A stretch of 64,000 bases of DNA from Cristatella mucedo (GCA_009760855.2 WPIO01000078.1:1089001-1153000), one strand, 5' to 3'; counted from the first letter of the stretch, positions 9,630-22,009 are shown. The notes: generated by a model from the letters alone, not told the origin. A program made the numbers and translations.

Positions 9630-10730
9630 ACTGAGCTAGACGCGCAGCGACACCGTGCGCTTGCGAATGAAGCTCGGTAAAATCTCCTATTCGCTAGTCT
9701 CTTTCCAATTCACTCCACGAACTCGCGACCCCCTTAGTAATGGTAAGTAGGTCAGCGCTGGAAACACATTTGGCGGCATCCCGCTTAGCGCGCGCAGGCG
9801 CGAACCAAATCGCATTCAGCTGTAGGTTACGCCGCTCGGTGAGCGGCAGGTTACGCTGAGCCTCCGCCTTCGAGCCTTCGGCGCTACCGTAACGTAAGCG
9901 CTGCTTTCGTCCGGTCCCAACGCATGAATTCACCGCTTAGCGCCTTGTATATTATATCAGCACCCGTAACCGCGGCGGCTATGCTCGATCGAGCGAGCGA
10001 GTGGCACTTGCCGTCAGATTGAATGAGCTTAATTATTGCTATCGTAGTGGAATCTGGTGCGCGTCTGAGTAAATAAGGACGTAAAATAGAAAGAAAACGC
10101 CTACTTCTACTTCTTGCGTCCGATAATTTCCTGATTGTTTGCTGCCTAAAACGCAACGAAAGCCGCTTCGGCTGTGGGAGCGCTAAGAGCAACTCTTGTT
10201 GAGTCTCCACTCGCAGGTAAGACACGTTTACACCATACTTCGCGTGGTCGAGCCTTAGCGGACTAGCCTAGCTGCAGAAAGAGCAGTGTACGCACCTCTC
10301 GATACGTACGAGCATCTTCAAGCGTCCGTAGAAGACCGAAACTCAATTAATCAGTACCAGAAAAAACCGTACCTCGCGACGGAGAATAGTCGACCTAAAC
10401 CGACACGATATCGTCGAATTTTCGCAGTGAACAGACAGCGCTACCTGGATCGATGTCGTCTCAGCCCACGATCGTTGGCGCCGAGCGGGAGGCGCGAGGC
10501 ACAGTCCAGGACGGAGCTGGGCCGTCGCCCAGTCGTCTTCGAGCTTCGAGCCCTCGAGCAGCGGACCACCCACGCACTACGTCTGGATCCACCGGCAACC
10601 TAGAGCGAGCCGCGTCGTCTGCTACTCGGCTCTTACCGTGGCGTTCTGTGGACTGCTGAGAGCCGCGGGCCTGCAACACCCAGCGTTTAGTCCGTGGCGT
10701 GGGCCGCAAGGTAATCATCGGCCGGCGATC
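9630..10730. other. Unassigned stretch with a CpG-rich part
   Basis: 10450-10720 is CpG-rich with overlapping open frames of biased composition. No recognisable protein or repeat family. Confidence 0.4.
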
Positions 10731-10734
10731 TCCA

Positions 10735-10855
10735 CCTCACCCTGAGGTTAGGTGCTCGCTTATAATGACCGAGGTCACGAACTCGAGCCCTGCGGTGGTG
10801 TGCGAATAACGCCTGGATGGAATTTAAGTTCTCTAAGGGTGCCACGCAAGTCGCA
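10735..10855 (+). mobile_element. SINE A, diverged copy
   Basis: AGGTGCTCGC, GACCGAGGTCACGAACTCGA and AGCCCTGCGG (head with B box), then AACGCCTGGATGGAATTTAA, GTTCTCTAAGGGTGCCACGC (tail). Confidence 0.75.
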
Positions 10856-10859
10856 CATT

Positions 10860-11538
10860 TTTGCATCACATAATCTGCGGCAGCTCGCGGCGTGTAGTGA
10901 GGGTGTCTGGCCTCCGCGCCGGTAAGTGCCTCGACCTCTATTTCTCCGCAGACCTAATTTATTTCGGGCCATTATTCGCGAGCGGCGTTGAATCGAACGG
11001 GCAGAGCGTAACATTTTAAATGCAGCTGCGATAGAAACGTTTCGCCGATTGCGCATCGATTGTCTCATTTTTTAACGCGAGGGAGATACGTTTTAACTTT
11101 AGACGGGCCCAGATACGCCCCGCTATCTTGCTTGCCAGCGATTCTTGGCTTTGAACTCGCCTGTCAAAGATATATACAGGTACGCAGTGGACGCTGTAAC
11201 ATAGTTATGACAGCTCACTTGTCTTCCTTGCGATTCTCGCTCACCTATCTCACCTACGCGACGCACTTTGCTTCGAGTAAAGATCCTTATGATTTAACAA
11301 GCTTCTAGTTCTGTCCGCAATGCATTTTAATCGAGGCTTTCCGTTTTAACGGCTCCACATGAAAGTGCCAATTAATTTACCTCACATTGCGGCGTCTCGG
11401 GTCAGACTAATAAAGAGAGCTCATAAGGAAAGAAGTCACTTCAAACCGTCACAGCCTCGACGAAGCGTCTGCAATAAAACAATATGGCTGACTGCGTGCC
11501 TTCTATCCAGTTCTGAATGCTATCACATTAAAAAAGTG
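10860..11538. other. Unassigned stretch
   Basis: No gene or repeat recognised. Confidence 0.4.
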
Positions 11539-11712
11539 CTAGCTGATTTAACAGCCTCTTTTGTATAGCGACAGAGGAGCCTTTACGGCTATCACCACCG
11601 CTTGCAGAGGTGACAAAGGATCGCCCAGCCGCAGCATTCGAACCCACGACCTCGCTCGGTCCCGAGGTCGTGGAAAGCAACCTCCTTACCTAGCGTGCCA
11701 TCATGGCTCACC
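11539..11712 (-). mobile_element. SINE B copy
   Basis: Minus-strand reading: a GGTAAGGAGGTTGCTTTCCA head, the palindromic CGACCTCGG..CCGAGGTCG, a B-box-like TGGGTTCGAATGC, then TAAAGGCTCCTCTGTCGCTA and AGAGGCTGTTAAATCAGCTA, the SINE B tail. Confidence 0.85.
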
Positions 11713-11849
11713 ACCATTGCCAGCAAAAGAAAGCAATTGTACTTAACAGAAAATCAAGAGCTTTAACCATCTGCAGACGGTACAGCGCTGAAAGCTACGA
11801 AGCTATGCACACGGAATAACGTTGAACCCACGGTGCCTACTTCTAAGTA

Positions 11850-12080
11850 CTATAATAATAATAATAAGAATAATAATAATAATGCACTTGATAAAGCGTT
11901 CTCAGAGAACTCAATATCTTCCTAGGTGCTTTACATTTGCTGCAAAGGAAAACGCGATTGAATCGTGAGTAATATCATAACTTGATAAACAAAAAACATG
12001 AACAACGTGGTTAGGGGTGACATGCACAGGGTCAGCATGCAAATGTGCTTAGTGGCAGCATGCACAGTGTCCTACTATAG
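11850..12080 (-). mobile_element. LINE A 3' end
   Basis: (AAT)n, hairpin GCGTTCTCAGAGAACTCAAT..AGGTGCTTTACA, then GGTTAGGGGTGACATGCACA and GTGGCAGCATGCACAGTGTC of the LINE A 3' UTR. Confidence 0.88.
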
Positions 12081-12414
12081 CGCTCTGCAGTTCGTCTCCA
12101 GAGCCACAATTGCCGCTCGCTCGACTTGTCGACAGTCGAGGCCAAAGCGTCTGCTTCTGCGATGCTTCCTGAGCAGTCAGTGAGCGTGCACCGAAATTCC
12201 GCCACTTATCTGCAAGACCTGCCACATCCTAGCTCTGCGGTATCTAGACGAGCTGATCCATCAGCCTCGTTCTGACTTCACCCTCGCCATACCCGCAGGT
12301 CCGCGAAGACCACTAGCTGTTCCTTTCTTTTACTTTAAAAAGTGCGCTATTGCTCAATCTTTTCCGGATTGTGGAATTTGCGCCCCACAGCCTCGAGCGA
12401 AACGTTGACACATG

Positions 12415-12416
<2 letters not shown>

Positions 12417-12466
<50 letters not shown>
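12417..12466. repeat. (CT)n microsatellite
   Basis: About 24 uninterrupted CT units. Confidence 0.98.
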
Positions 12467-12468
<2 letters not shown>

Positions 12469-12637
12469 CTGCTGCCGCACGCAATTTCTTCCCAGGCGTC
12501 CTAACGCACCGACTTCCATGCGACTTACATTGCCTCGAAGAATGTCCTCTTCAATCAGCTACGCCTCTCAGCTTCCATACATTGCTTAGTGCGACCTTTG
12601 GCTGACTGCCGAACGTTAAATTTATATGATATATAAG

Positions 12638-12790
12638 TCATTTGCTTAGCGCACTAAGAGAACTATTCGGGTGCGACAAATATGCCGCGGGCCTCGAGCC
12701 CACGACCTCGGTAATCGAATACATTCACTTTGACATCGGTCATTTAAAACGAGCACCTAAACCGTTCTGCCAAGCCGTCGAGTTCACCGA
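12638..12790 (-). mobile_element. SINE A-like copy, diverged
   Basis: TTAGCGCACTAAGAGAACTA (tail), GGCCTCGAGCCCACGACCTC (B box side), GAGCACCTAAACCGTTCTGC (A box side). Confidence 0.75.
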
Positions 12791-12958
12791 AAGTGGTCTA
12801 TGCTTACAGTGCGCTGCAGACTAATCTCCCAGCCTAAATACTTTATCGCGGAGTCACACGGCGAGACGCGAGCTATCGGCTCTCCGGTAGGGAAAGCAGT
12901 TGATCACAAGAGACCGCTACAACGAACCGACCGTTTACCGGTCGCGGCTTTGTGAGGG

Positions 12959-13125
12959 TAATAATAATAATGTGTTTACGCATAGCTCGCTCCGAGAACC
13001 TAATCTCTTTTTGGCACTTTACATTTGATGCAAAGGAAGCATGATCGAATGGTTAATTTTAGCATCCACTCTCAATGTCAGCAAGCATGATATGGTTAGA
13101 GGTGACATGCATAGGGTCAGCATGC
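12959..13125 (-). mobile_element. LINE A 3' end, diverged
   Basis: (TAA)n, CGAGAACCTAATCTCTTTTT, GGCACTTTACATTTGATGCA, then GGTGACATGCATAGGGTCAG. Confidence 0.85.
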
Positions 13126-13129
13126 TATT

Positions 13130-14190
13130 GGCACTTACCGGTAAGCATAAGTGACAGCCACAGAGGAGTCACGAAGGAGCGATCCTCCTGGTCGTCGTGA
13201 AAGCAAGCAGCCCTCAGCCTGCCTGCAATTCTGTCGCACTGAGGCGACAAGGCCATCAAGGATAGTTGGCTACAAAATTTGGTCAGCTTTGGGCATGTCT
13301 GTCGTTGCCGATAACTTTGCGTCCAACTGAAGAGCGAACGATCGCCATTAGTATGTATTACCATTTATTATTGCCATTTATTTCCATTAGTATTCAGTGT
13401 GCTTTCGTAGGCATGCGAGCTGCTACTTATGTTGGCACTTGGCTACAGCACAAAACCGAACGAATCTTAGATGCAGCAAGCGCATCCCTCGAAGGACCTT
13501 GACCTAATAATCTGTGCGGTGCGAAGAATATTTCTTCTTTTCTGCAGCGTTGTGGCCATGAAGCAAAGGCACAGTATACAAATCACCAGAAAGCTTAAGC
13601 TGACGCAAAATGAAGTACGGGACACATTAGTGCTGGTGGATTGTATACCTTCAAGAAATTGACAAAAATATGCATTCTCTTGTTGAAGTGCATGTCACGT
13701 ATTAAATCCGAATCTCGCACCGCCTGCCTTGGCTAGATCACGTTCTTGAATTTTCACTGGTCGCCTATGTCTACTTAGTCTCCTCGCCCCATGCGCTTCG
13801 ATTGATACACCAATTTAGTTTGCACAATTACTCATTCCGAGCTGTTGGTGCTACTGCTCGCAAAGTACCATGAGTAACAATAAAGACTGGAGCGAAGGAG
13901 ATATTTAACTTATTCACTCAATCTGTTTTCGGTCATTGAAAGAACTATGCGGAGTGGTAAGGGTGGTTGCCTGAAATGACCTGTGCCAGAGGTTAACGTC
14001 GTACACTAACCACAGCTAACTTTTGGAGGCGTAGAAAGGTGCTGTTTCGTGCCAAATGGATCTGATTGGCTCTCTGAATCTCGTAGGTGCTGAAGTACTA
14101 TAGTTCAGAATTCTTATTAGGAGGGCTGCCATAAAAAGCCAAAAACTACAGCCCCTGCGTTGGATTGCAAATCAATAGACATTCACTCAC
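13130..14190. other. Unassigned stretch
   Basis: No gene or known repeat family recognised. Confidence 0.4.
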
Positions 14191-14194
14191 GTGC

Positions 14195-15000
14195 TTGTTT
14201 CGTTATAATGTAATGTATCTCCGTCTGTAACTCCACAAAGTCATAAAGACCATGTGGGTGTTATGCAGGAGAGTTTTGTATAGCGCACTCACAGCCTAAG
14301 CGGCTTTCGGTACGCATTCGGTAGCCAAAAGATTTCGTCTCACGCAACAAAGAGAAAGTGGGAAGCATAGCAGAGTCAGGAGAGCAGTTGAAGTATAAAT
14401 TAGCATAGAAGTAGTAGCTCAGGACCGCTGAAAAGGATGTTCCACAGTCGGCAGTAGGAGAGTAGTTGTCGTTGCGTAAGAATTGTGGAAGCAAGTTCTA
14501 CAGTCAAGGACCTGCAGAGCTAAAGCTTCTGTCGCCAACGGTCTTTAAGCGGAGGAATGGAACAGCTAATTTATTGTCCACACAGTACCTGAGGGCACGA
14601 AGAGGCTGAAACTGGTGCAGCAGTTCAGCTAGGTACGAAGGAGCCAAGCCGTGGCGGGCCTTGTGGGTCAGCGTAAGAACTTTGCTCTGTATCCTTTGCT
14701 CAACCGGCAACCATCCTAGCTCTTTCAGCAAAGGAGACACGTGCTCAAACCGCTGGGACTTGAAGACTAGCCTTACAGCCATATTCATAGTCCGCTGTAG
14801 TGGCATAATAGCTTTCTTTGGCAGCCCAGCCAAAAGGGAATTACAATAATCAAGCCGAGAGAGAACTAAAGAGCTAGTTTAATTTTTTACAAGCCAGTGT
14901 GGGAGGCAGCTCCTAATCTTGGATAGGGATCGGATGTGATGGCTAGCTGTAGGGGCAGTCTTCTGAATGAAGCTTTTGAAATTGATGCAGCTGTCGAACA
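14195..15000 (-). mobile_element. LINE B copy, 5'-truncated
   Basis: Starts (3' end) with TAATGTATCTCCGTCTGTAA and encodes, in two frames, LAGLPKKAIMPLQRTMNMAV, LLKELGWLPVEQRIQSKVLT, FLRLKTVGDRSFSSAGP and LPQFLRNDNYSPTADCGTSF. A stop and frameshift lie near 14500. It is very similar to the copy at 46010-46665. Confidence 0.9.
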
Positions 15001-15019
15001 CGACGCGATAGCTTGTTTG

Positions 15020-15340
15020 ATAAGCGGACACAAAACAAAATTCTTACTTTGACCAAAAAAGCCCCTCGAAAGGCCTCAATGCCTTCATACTTTGCTAAAC
15101 TGCTGCACTTGCAGTCTTGAACTTCAGTCTTAGCCCTCGCGTCTTCTGAGAACAGTACATGCGGCACCAACAGTGGAACTCACTTCCGCAGTTCTCAAGC
15201 GAAGAGTTTTCTCTCCTGCCGCCGACTTTTGACCTACCTTTTTAAGCTACATCGCACTGCTGCTCTGCTACTTCAATGCTACTAGCTCTCTCGTCTACCC
15301 GCCTAACCCAGCAATGACTCTGACCTACTTACGCTACGTT
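15020..15340 (+). mobile_element. LINE B, strongly decayed copy
   Basis: ATTCTTACTTTGACCAAAAA, GCCTTCATACTTTGCTAAAC TGCTGCA and GTGGAACTCACTTCCGCAG align in order with the LINE B C-terminal coding region. Frames are broken. Confidence 0.6.
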
Positions 15341-16185
15341 CGATGAAAGCTAGTAGCCACCGGACGCTAATAAAAAGTCACCTTGACATTAAGAGCTCCA
15401 CGAAAAACTCCAGCTTGACACCAACACAATCTTCACGTTTTATGGAATTACAGAGACACATCCTGCAAATGCACATGTATGTACGCGAACATTCTAATCG
15501 AGCATGGATCAACTCTTACTCCAGACTTAAAGGCGCGTGTCTCAGCCTGAAAATACGGTTCATACGTCACTCGTACCGCGCCCATTTAATGGTACGTACT
15601 GGCTACGAACACAGGGACCCTGGCAGAAGGGCGTGAGTGGTGACGAGACCAACGTCAACAGATCCGACCATCGCAACTCCAATAGGCAAACGCGCAGTAA
15701 CATATTGGAACTCGATATCGGACGAATCAGGCAGTTGGCATAATGCCGCCTGAGACTTTCAGATAGCAGCCATGCTTTTTAGAAGTATGCCTCAAATATA
15801 ATTCTGTTTTTTTTCAAGCCTGTACGTCCGTCCAAAAACCAGCCAACCTGCGAAAGCCATTGTGGTAAATGCAAAGGTCGCAGCCTGCACCATCGAATGT
15901 ACGCTACGCTTGCGGCACTTTCACTCAATCTGTTGCAGTGCTCATACAACGCGAAATGAGCCGTGTTGGCTAGGCACGACAGCCGGTCACTTTGGCAGAT
16001 TAATTTAAGACCACAAATTTCACTTCGGGTCTCAGCTTTTCATGAGAAACATGAACCGAACTCACCACAGCGTCTTTAATGCAGTCATAGCGGCGACAAC
16101 TTTCGCGCACTTTCACTGACATGAAAACCCATGCAGAAATACTATGCTCACTATAGCTTTAAACTCAGGGAGTGCTATCGGGAAA
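15341..16185. other. Unassigned stretch
   Basis: No gene or known repeat family recognised. Confidence 0.4.
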
Positions 16186-16189
16186 GCAA

Positions 16190-16295
16190 AAGCATATATC
16201 TCTGTCTCTAACTCCACAAAGCCACAGCAACCAAGTAGGTGCTACGAAGAGAGTTTTCTGCAGCTCACTCAAAGCCTGTGCTGGTTTTGGTACGC
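16190..16295 (-). mobile_element. LINE B 3' end fragment
   Basis: ATCTCTGTCTCTAACTCCAC AAAGCCACA, then GAGAGTTTTCTGCAGCTCAC and GGTTTTGGTACGCAT match the LINE B terminus. The element is cut next to CAGAGGCGTAGTGAAACC. Confidence 0.75.
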
Positions 16296-17029
16296 ATACA
16301 CAGAGGCGTAGTGAAACCTTTCGGCGCCCGAGGGACCGACCATAAACGGCGCCCCAACCCCTTGTCAAAAATCGCTACAAAATAGCTCCGCAACAGAATA
16401 AATTCAAAAAATACGCTAGCAGGCATACAGAGTCGAGAAAGTCTTATTTACTGTAGTACACGTGGTACAAGGTAGCGGTCACAGCTATAGCATAAATAAA
16501 TTTTGTTGGCCTTAAACGTGGCAAACTGGTTTATTACGGCGTGAAAGTCAATATTTTCCAGTTGTTTGTCTTTACTTAACCAGGCCAAATCAAAGAGTCA
16601 ATCTTGCCCCATTGATGCTCTCAGATAAGACAGATAATCTCCAACCTGGTAAAAGAACGTTCAAAACTGGCAACCTATACAGCTATGGTGAGAAGAACTG
16701 GCAAGGCAACTCGCTAATTTGGAAACACATCTTCTCAATAACAGTCAATGAAAGACGAGTTCCGTTGTTGTCTTCAAAACCGAGTCGTGACGTCTGGCAA
16801 GAAACATTTTGCAGTCACATTTTTCGTTGTACAACTTTGTTCCATCAACATGTGAACAATAGAAGCCTCCAAGATCTAGACATTGCTAGCAGAATTTTGG
16901 TCGGGTCAAGTGTCGTCTTAAGCTTCTTAATTTCCAACAAGAAACCAAATTTGGCATCAAGCTGTGTGAACCGGGAAATAGTCTGCTGCCCTTCATTATT
17001 CTTGAAATCTCCTCTGCCGCGAGACCAAC

Positions 17030-17104
<75 letters not shown>

Positions 17105-17290
17105 CTCCAGGTAACTGTGTCCTTCGGCGGATTCTTCACTCAACAGCAGCTCCCATAAAGTCACTGCTCCTTTTGGCATCTAGTAGTGATTCTTGGCGCA
17201 TGTGTTCTCGAAGTCTTGACAACTCAATCTCAAGAGAGTGGAGGTCGCAAGGGGCGTCTTTGAAGTTTATGTTTGGATCCTAGAGTCTTT
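16296..17290 (-). pseudogene. Decayed hAT-type transposase, C-terminal part
   Basis: On the minus strand, around 16955-16915, the sequence reads QLDAKFGFLLEIKKLKT, as in DUF4371/TTF-type hAT transposases. Around 16735-16680 it reads EDVFPN*RVALPVLLTIAV, followed by VASFERSFTRLEII, the hAT dimerisation domain (family: VFPNL.VALRILLTIPVSVASGERSFSKLK). At least five in-frame stops break it. The left end CAGAGGCGTAG resembles hAT terminal repeats. A (GA)n tract lies at 17034-17101, and 17102-17280 is possible upstream transposase sequence (LEIELSRLREH). The right terminus was not found. hAT transposases cut and paste DNA; this copy cannot. Confidence 0.7.
17034..17101. repeat. (GA)n microsatellite
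   Basis: About 33 GA units inside the hAT remnant. Confidence 0.98.
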
Positions 17291-17305
17291 TCCGAATGCA
17301 TTCAA

Positions 17306-17640
17306 TTATAATAATATAGCATTTGATACAGGGCCCTCGGAGAACTCAGTAATTTTCTAGGCACTTTACATTTGCTGCGAAGGAAGAACGATCAAATGTT
17401 TAGTGGTAGCATGCTCAATAATAACAAAAATAACATGGCTAGGGGTGACATGCGCAGGGCCAGCATGCAAGTATGGCTTGTGGCAGCATGCAGTGTCAGC
17501 AAGCATAATCACATAAAAGACAAATCACAGGGGCCCACTAAATACTGTGCTAAATAGGAGCGTGTTTAGTTTCATTTTAAATGTGGTCAGGGGATGTCGT
17601 GACGCAAGTCGAGAGTGAGCTCCAGGCCAGGCAGTCAAGG
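17306..17640 (-). mobile_element. LINE A 3' end
   Basis: CTCAGTAATTTTCTAGGCAC TTTACATTTGCTGCGAAGG, GGCTAGGGGTGACATGCGCA, then antisense of the ORF end (ATGTGGTCAGGGGATGTCGT). Confidence 0.88.
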
Positions 17641-18325
17641 CGCGGCTATCAGGGCGCTTAGCATATCAGGGCAATGAAGATATGCCTGCTGCAGAGCCTG
17701 AGGCCACGACCTTCGTCTTAAAGTTCGAGTTTCCTTTTCGTATCGGCTTCTTTTCATAATATTTTTTGGTTTAGCCAATTGATTTTAATCCACAAAAAGT
17801 CATTACAAACATTGATCAGTGGTCAGCCAGTTTGTTAGTTCATAAAGTAATTGTGCTATCTTGCCGGGGGGGGGGGGACTCCGGATGCTAAGCTTGGCAC
17901 CTTAAAGCATTCTGCGTCACAGCAGTGTGCATAGAAAAAGAGCAATTCTTAACAGCATGCACAAGCAAACCTAAGCAACTTTTTCCTGACCTTAAACTTA
18001 GAGAACACAATGCTGGGCCTAGTAATTTTAATTTGATGAGATAAATAAGGGTAGTACAAATAAAATTGTATTGCTTAGCACCACATCTGAACCCTAAATC
18101 TCTATCCGAAAGTTTTACGACTCGCTGTAAGGGAAGCAATAAGCAAGTGTTCTTGGCAATTATGCTTAGGCGAGCTAGCAAAGCACACAAGTGCCACGCT
18201 GACACTAGCAAACATTAGCACGTTAGAGGACACTCGGGGTCGCGAGGTTTAATGGAGCCCGGTCGATAATACGCTCTGAATCATGCTCAAGTAAGCACGC
18301 AAAGCATACAGGAACAAAAACGACT
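17641..18325. other. Unassigned stretch
   Basis: Contains a G-run at 17866-17877. No gene or known repeat recognised. Confidence 0.4.
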
Positions 18326-18426
18326 AGATCGCTGGGGCGAAGGGAAAGCAGAGCGGAGTAGATCACTGGGGCGAAGGGAAAGCGGAGCGGAGTAGATCAC
18401 TGGGGCGCGGGAAAGCAGAGCGGAGT
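18326..18426. repeat. Three tandem copies of a 34-bp unit
   Basis: Units start AGATC(G/A)CTGGGGCG and continue GGGAAAGC(A/G)GAGCGGAGT at 18326, 18360 and 18394. The third is one base shorter. Confidence 0.92.
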
Positions 18427-18599
18427 AGATACATCTTTGCCAGAGATTTATAGTATGCAAAGTCTATGCACTCACTAACAGATGCCGGCAGTGCGTTCCG
18501 GGCTTTTGGTGCGTACGAACTGGATGCCCCAACACCAGAAGTTTAAAATTTGAAAATATGTAAAATAAGTAGTATTTAATCTGTATTGAATTCTAAGAC

Positions 18600-18690
18600 A
18601 TAGAGCTCAATCTCAATCCAGGCGCTTTATACGTGCCGCAGGGCTCGCACCCCTCGCGCTTGTTAAAGGCGATGGCTTTATGCCCTGGGA
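18600..18690 (-). mobile_element. SINE A-like fragment
   Basis: GAGCTCAATCTCAATCCAGG CGCTTTATACGTGCCGCAGG GCTCGCACCCC gives the tail and B box of SINE A. The head is not clear. Confidence 0.6.
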
Positions 18691-18870
18691 AAAACCAGGG
18701 CGTATGCTCAATGCGAGAAATGGCGAGAAGACTGAAAGCCGATGAAGAGAGAGTGCTTCGCTAGTGCACGCTGGAAGAGCAAAGATGTCGGATCGATAGA
18801 CTGGTGCAAGCGAGTGAAGCAACTTGTAAGTATAACACCGGATCTTGGCTTCGAATCGATGCTGCGCTGC

Positions 18871-19020
18871 TAGTTTGGCCCTGTGGTTGAGGTGCTCGTC
18901 TAGACCAAAGTGAAGGTGAATGTATTTGATGACCGAGGTCGTGAGCTCGAGCCCAGCGGCAAACGTGAAACACCTGAGTTAAGATTAGGTTCTCGTAAGG
19001 GGCTATGCAAATGCATTATA
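18871..19020 (+). mobile_element. SINE A copy
   Basis: TTTGGCCCTGTGGTTGAGGT (A box side), GACCGAGGTCGTGAGCTCGA GCCC (B box side), tail ACACCTGAGTTAAGATTAGG, TTCTCGTAAGGGGCTATGCA. Confidence 0.82.
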
Positions 19021-19029
19021 CTATATTGT

Positions 19030-20005
19030 ATCACGCTTGATAAGGAGCCAGTGAATCTCGAGCAGAAGTGGTGAAATGAGGCCGCAATGCCACTGATCAC
19101 AGAACGGATGAACTAGTGAGTTTGGCACCAGTCAATTATAGCACAGACCCGGCGTCCTGAACGACGGGATTGCAGTATTCCCGATGCAATGTCACGTATG
19201 CATGAGCTGGTCTGGCTTTCATATTATTGCCTATGAAGGCCCTAATTGGACTGTATTCCTTGGTAGCTGAAAGTAGATCCATTTAAAATGAAAAAGTGCT
19301 CATCCGATAAAAAGTCTCAATGGACTAGCACGCCCAGATTGCGGGTAGACGTCACTGGAGCGACATTAACTAAGTGAGGTCTTGCGACTTGAGGTTCACA
19401 CTAGGCCTGTCCTTAACTATTAATTTGGTTTTTTATGAATAAGATTATGACCTTAAGGATAAACAGTAAGTGTTAGGCCAGCATGGGAAAGTAATCTGTA
19501 CTCACCTGATCACCGGTGATCTCTAAAGAATATTTAGGTTGGCCTGGCCTGGATACCTTCGGCTTCCTCAGGCGGTCACTACAGTCCCAGATACAATCAC
19601 AAGAATTGGATATAACGAATGTGCAAACCAATCAAATAGAAGCTGATTAAAGTGAATATGTGGGCTGTCTTGGTTCAGAAAAGAAAAATAATGTTTCCAT
19701 CAGCGAATGCATTCACACACAAAATTGTATACCGGCCGTGATAGATTCTTTAAAAAGCCTCCGATCGTACGATTTCGCAGACTGATGGCTTCGAGCTCAT
19801 ACTGACCACATTGTTTTTACATACCAATACTTAGCTTGAGCATATCTAGCTAGTGTTCCTAGCAATATGCTCTACAGCGTGGCGTCTGGTACCGTGTCTC
19901 ATAAATCGATATGGTTAAACGATTGTGCTATAATCGGCCGCTCAATAAATGCAACTTAGTGAAGCATTTGCCTTAGGAAGAGGGTTGCCCAATATACAAA
20001 AAAAG
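19030..20005. other. Unassigned stretch
   Basis: No gene or known repeat family recognised. Confidence 0.4.
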
Positions 20006-20007
20006 TA

Positions 20008-20140
20008 TAATTCGTTTGTATAGCGCCCTAACAGAACTTAATCCCAATTCAGGCGCTTCACCTACGCCTCAGGGCTCGAACCTAACACCTTAGCCAGATC
20101 TTGGTTGGGGCGAGCACCTTAACCGCTGGACCAAACCAAC
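20008..20140 (-). mobile_element. SINE A copy
   Basis: TAGCGCCCTAACAGAACTTA ATCCCAATTCAGGCGCTTCA (tail), GGGCTCGAACCTAACACC (B box side), CCTTAACCGCTGGACCAAAC (A box side). Confidence 0.9.
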
Positions 20141-22005
20141 AATACCTGTGAGGCACTACTTGACTTTGTTCCTACCATCTTCATACTTCGCAGACTTCGT
20201 CAAAATGAGGAGGGATACTTTACTTAGGATGGCTCCATGATAAAGCTGGGGTTGTTTCCCTTTTCTGCGCGGAAATCGAGCAGAAGCGAGATTCAGACGA
20301 CCACAAGCATCCGCCATCTCAGAGGGCTCTCCTACAGCAAGATGGCTGCAACCTGCCGCTCAGAGGTCTCATTACAAATAAAGAGCTTCGTGCTGACTAA
20401 AGTAACCCAATTTATTTTCTTGTATTGCCAGATCTTCCTCTTGTCGTTCAAAACAACTGCCCCATCAGATAAGTCTACTCCGTGTGAGTTGGATGGCGTA
20501 GGGCGCCTTGAAAGTTACATCCCCAAAATCGGTTAACTATAATAACGATTATAATAGTAAAAGGTAAATTTGAAGCACCCTGTGAGAACATATGCTCTCT
20601 CTAGGAGCTATACAACTCGCTGCAAGAGATTCGATACAATTAAATAACATGTAAGAACCGATGCATTTCTCTAGCCTGTAGGTTATCATCGAATTATCTT
20701 GCTCTTGAATTCCGCCGTCACTAAAATTAATATCGTTAAGTGATTATCCCTACTGGTATTGTTCTGCGGCTGTAGCTAAACATTTTATCCTCCTAATTTG
20801 ATTTAATCACTCGGATATACTTGTGCTACGCTTCTTGTTTGGCAAGCGCAAACTATGGATGGTTATCTGCACATGCTAGCCTCGTATTCGCGTAAAGGCA
20901 AAAAAGGCGAAGCATGTTCAGCCAGCGGCCGCATGTTGCTAGTGCATAATAAATATTTTAAGGAGACGCACTGACCGCGACAGCGAAAAGGACAATACAT
21001 CATACGGGCAACGATAGAGAAGTAAAGCGTGGGCCAGCAGTAATTGGCTCGTGATTACGCTCCATGCCGACAGAGTTTATTCGGTCCGTAAACGCACGAG
21101 CTTTCACCAAAGGCTTGCACGCTTGCGATAAGAGCCTAGCTGTCCAAGACTCAGCTTCGCCATTTTCCCGGAGTACTGGTAGTAGACGTACTCTGGAGCT
21201 TTGTTTAGACAGGTTTCGTCACGTTGAAGTAGCGCAATGCATTGCCGCACCAGCTCCTGTCGCACTTAGCAGGCGTCGGCTGTCTCCTGTACTCTTACTT
21301 CGACTTTCTGCGATTGGCAATTCGCTGGCGTACTTTGACTCGCTATTACCACCAGTACCAGCTGCGAGACGGCCAAGGATTCTAGCTTCGCTACTGACGC
21401 GCGTGCGTTAGCATTCTGTAGCCGTTCGACCGTTTGTAGAATAGCGCGTTCTTTCCGGGCCAAAATTGAGCTGCGAGTTCTTCAACTGCTCATCTTAGAT
21501 GCAGGGACCAGAGCCTCGGCGGCGGCGCGTTTGTCGAGACGCTGCGACGTCAGCCACTCATATCTCCTGAGCCGCGTGCGATAGCGTTAATTTCGCGCAC
21601 GCTCGAACTCATAAAAGTGAGAACAGTTCTGCGGCCGGCTGCTACGTCCCTCAGAATTTCGGCTGATCCGGATAATGCATCGGTCGACAGCTACGGGCTT
21701 GTACGGAAATTTACCGAATGTCGCCCGGATGCGGGGCTGCGACAGGCCGCGGCACTTTAGTCCGCCTTTGGCGAGGCTTTTTCTCGGAAATAGGGGCTGT
21801 TGGGCCGTTTCTAGGAAGTAGGGCGGGGCTAGCGGACCCAGCGGATGGGGGAGGCGCCACGTGGACACGCTCGCAGTGCTCCGAGCGGTAGCCGGTATAG
21901 TCTCGTTCGTCTCGTAAGACTATACGTTTGCGTAAGCCCGCCGCGGCGACAGGTCTCGTCTTTTGATTCGTGCAATTTTAAAGAGTGAACCACGCCATTG
22001 GTCGC
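20141..22005. other. Unassigned stretch, partly CpG-rich
   Basis: Open frames at 20237-20536 and 21064-21411 (plus) lack any resemblance I recognise. 21480-21960 is moderately CpG-rich. A possible diverged tail (GAAGCACCCTGTGAGAACAT) lies near 20572. Confidence 0.4.
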
Positions 22006-22009
22006 ACTT

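Noticed and set aside
16612-17034. 140-codon plus-strand ORF
   Set aside because: It is the antisense of the decayed hAT transposase.
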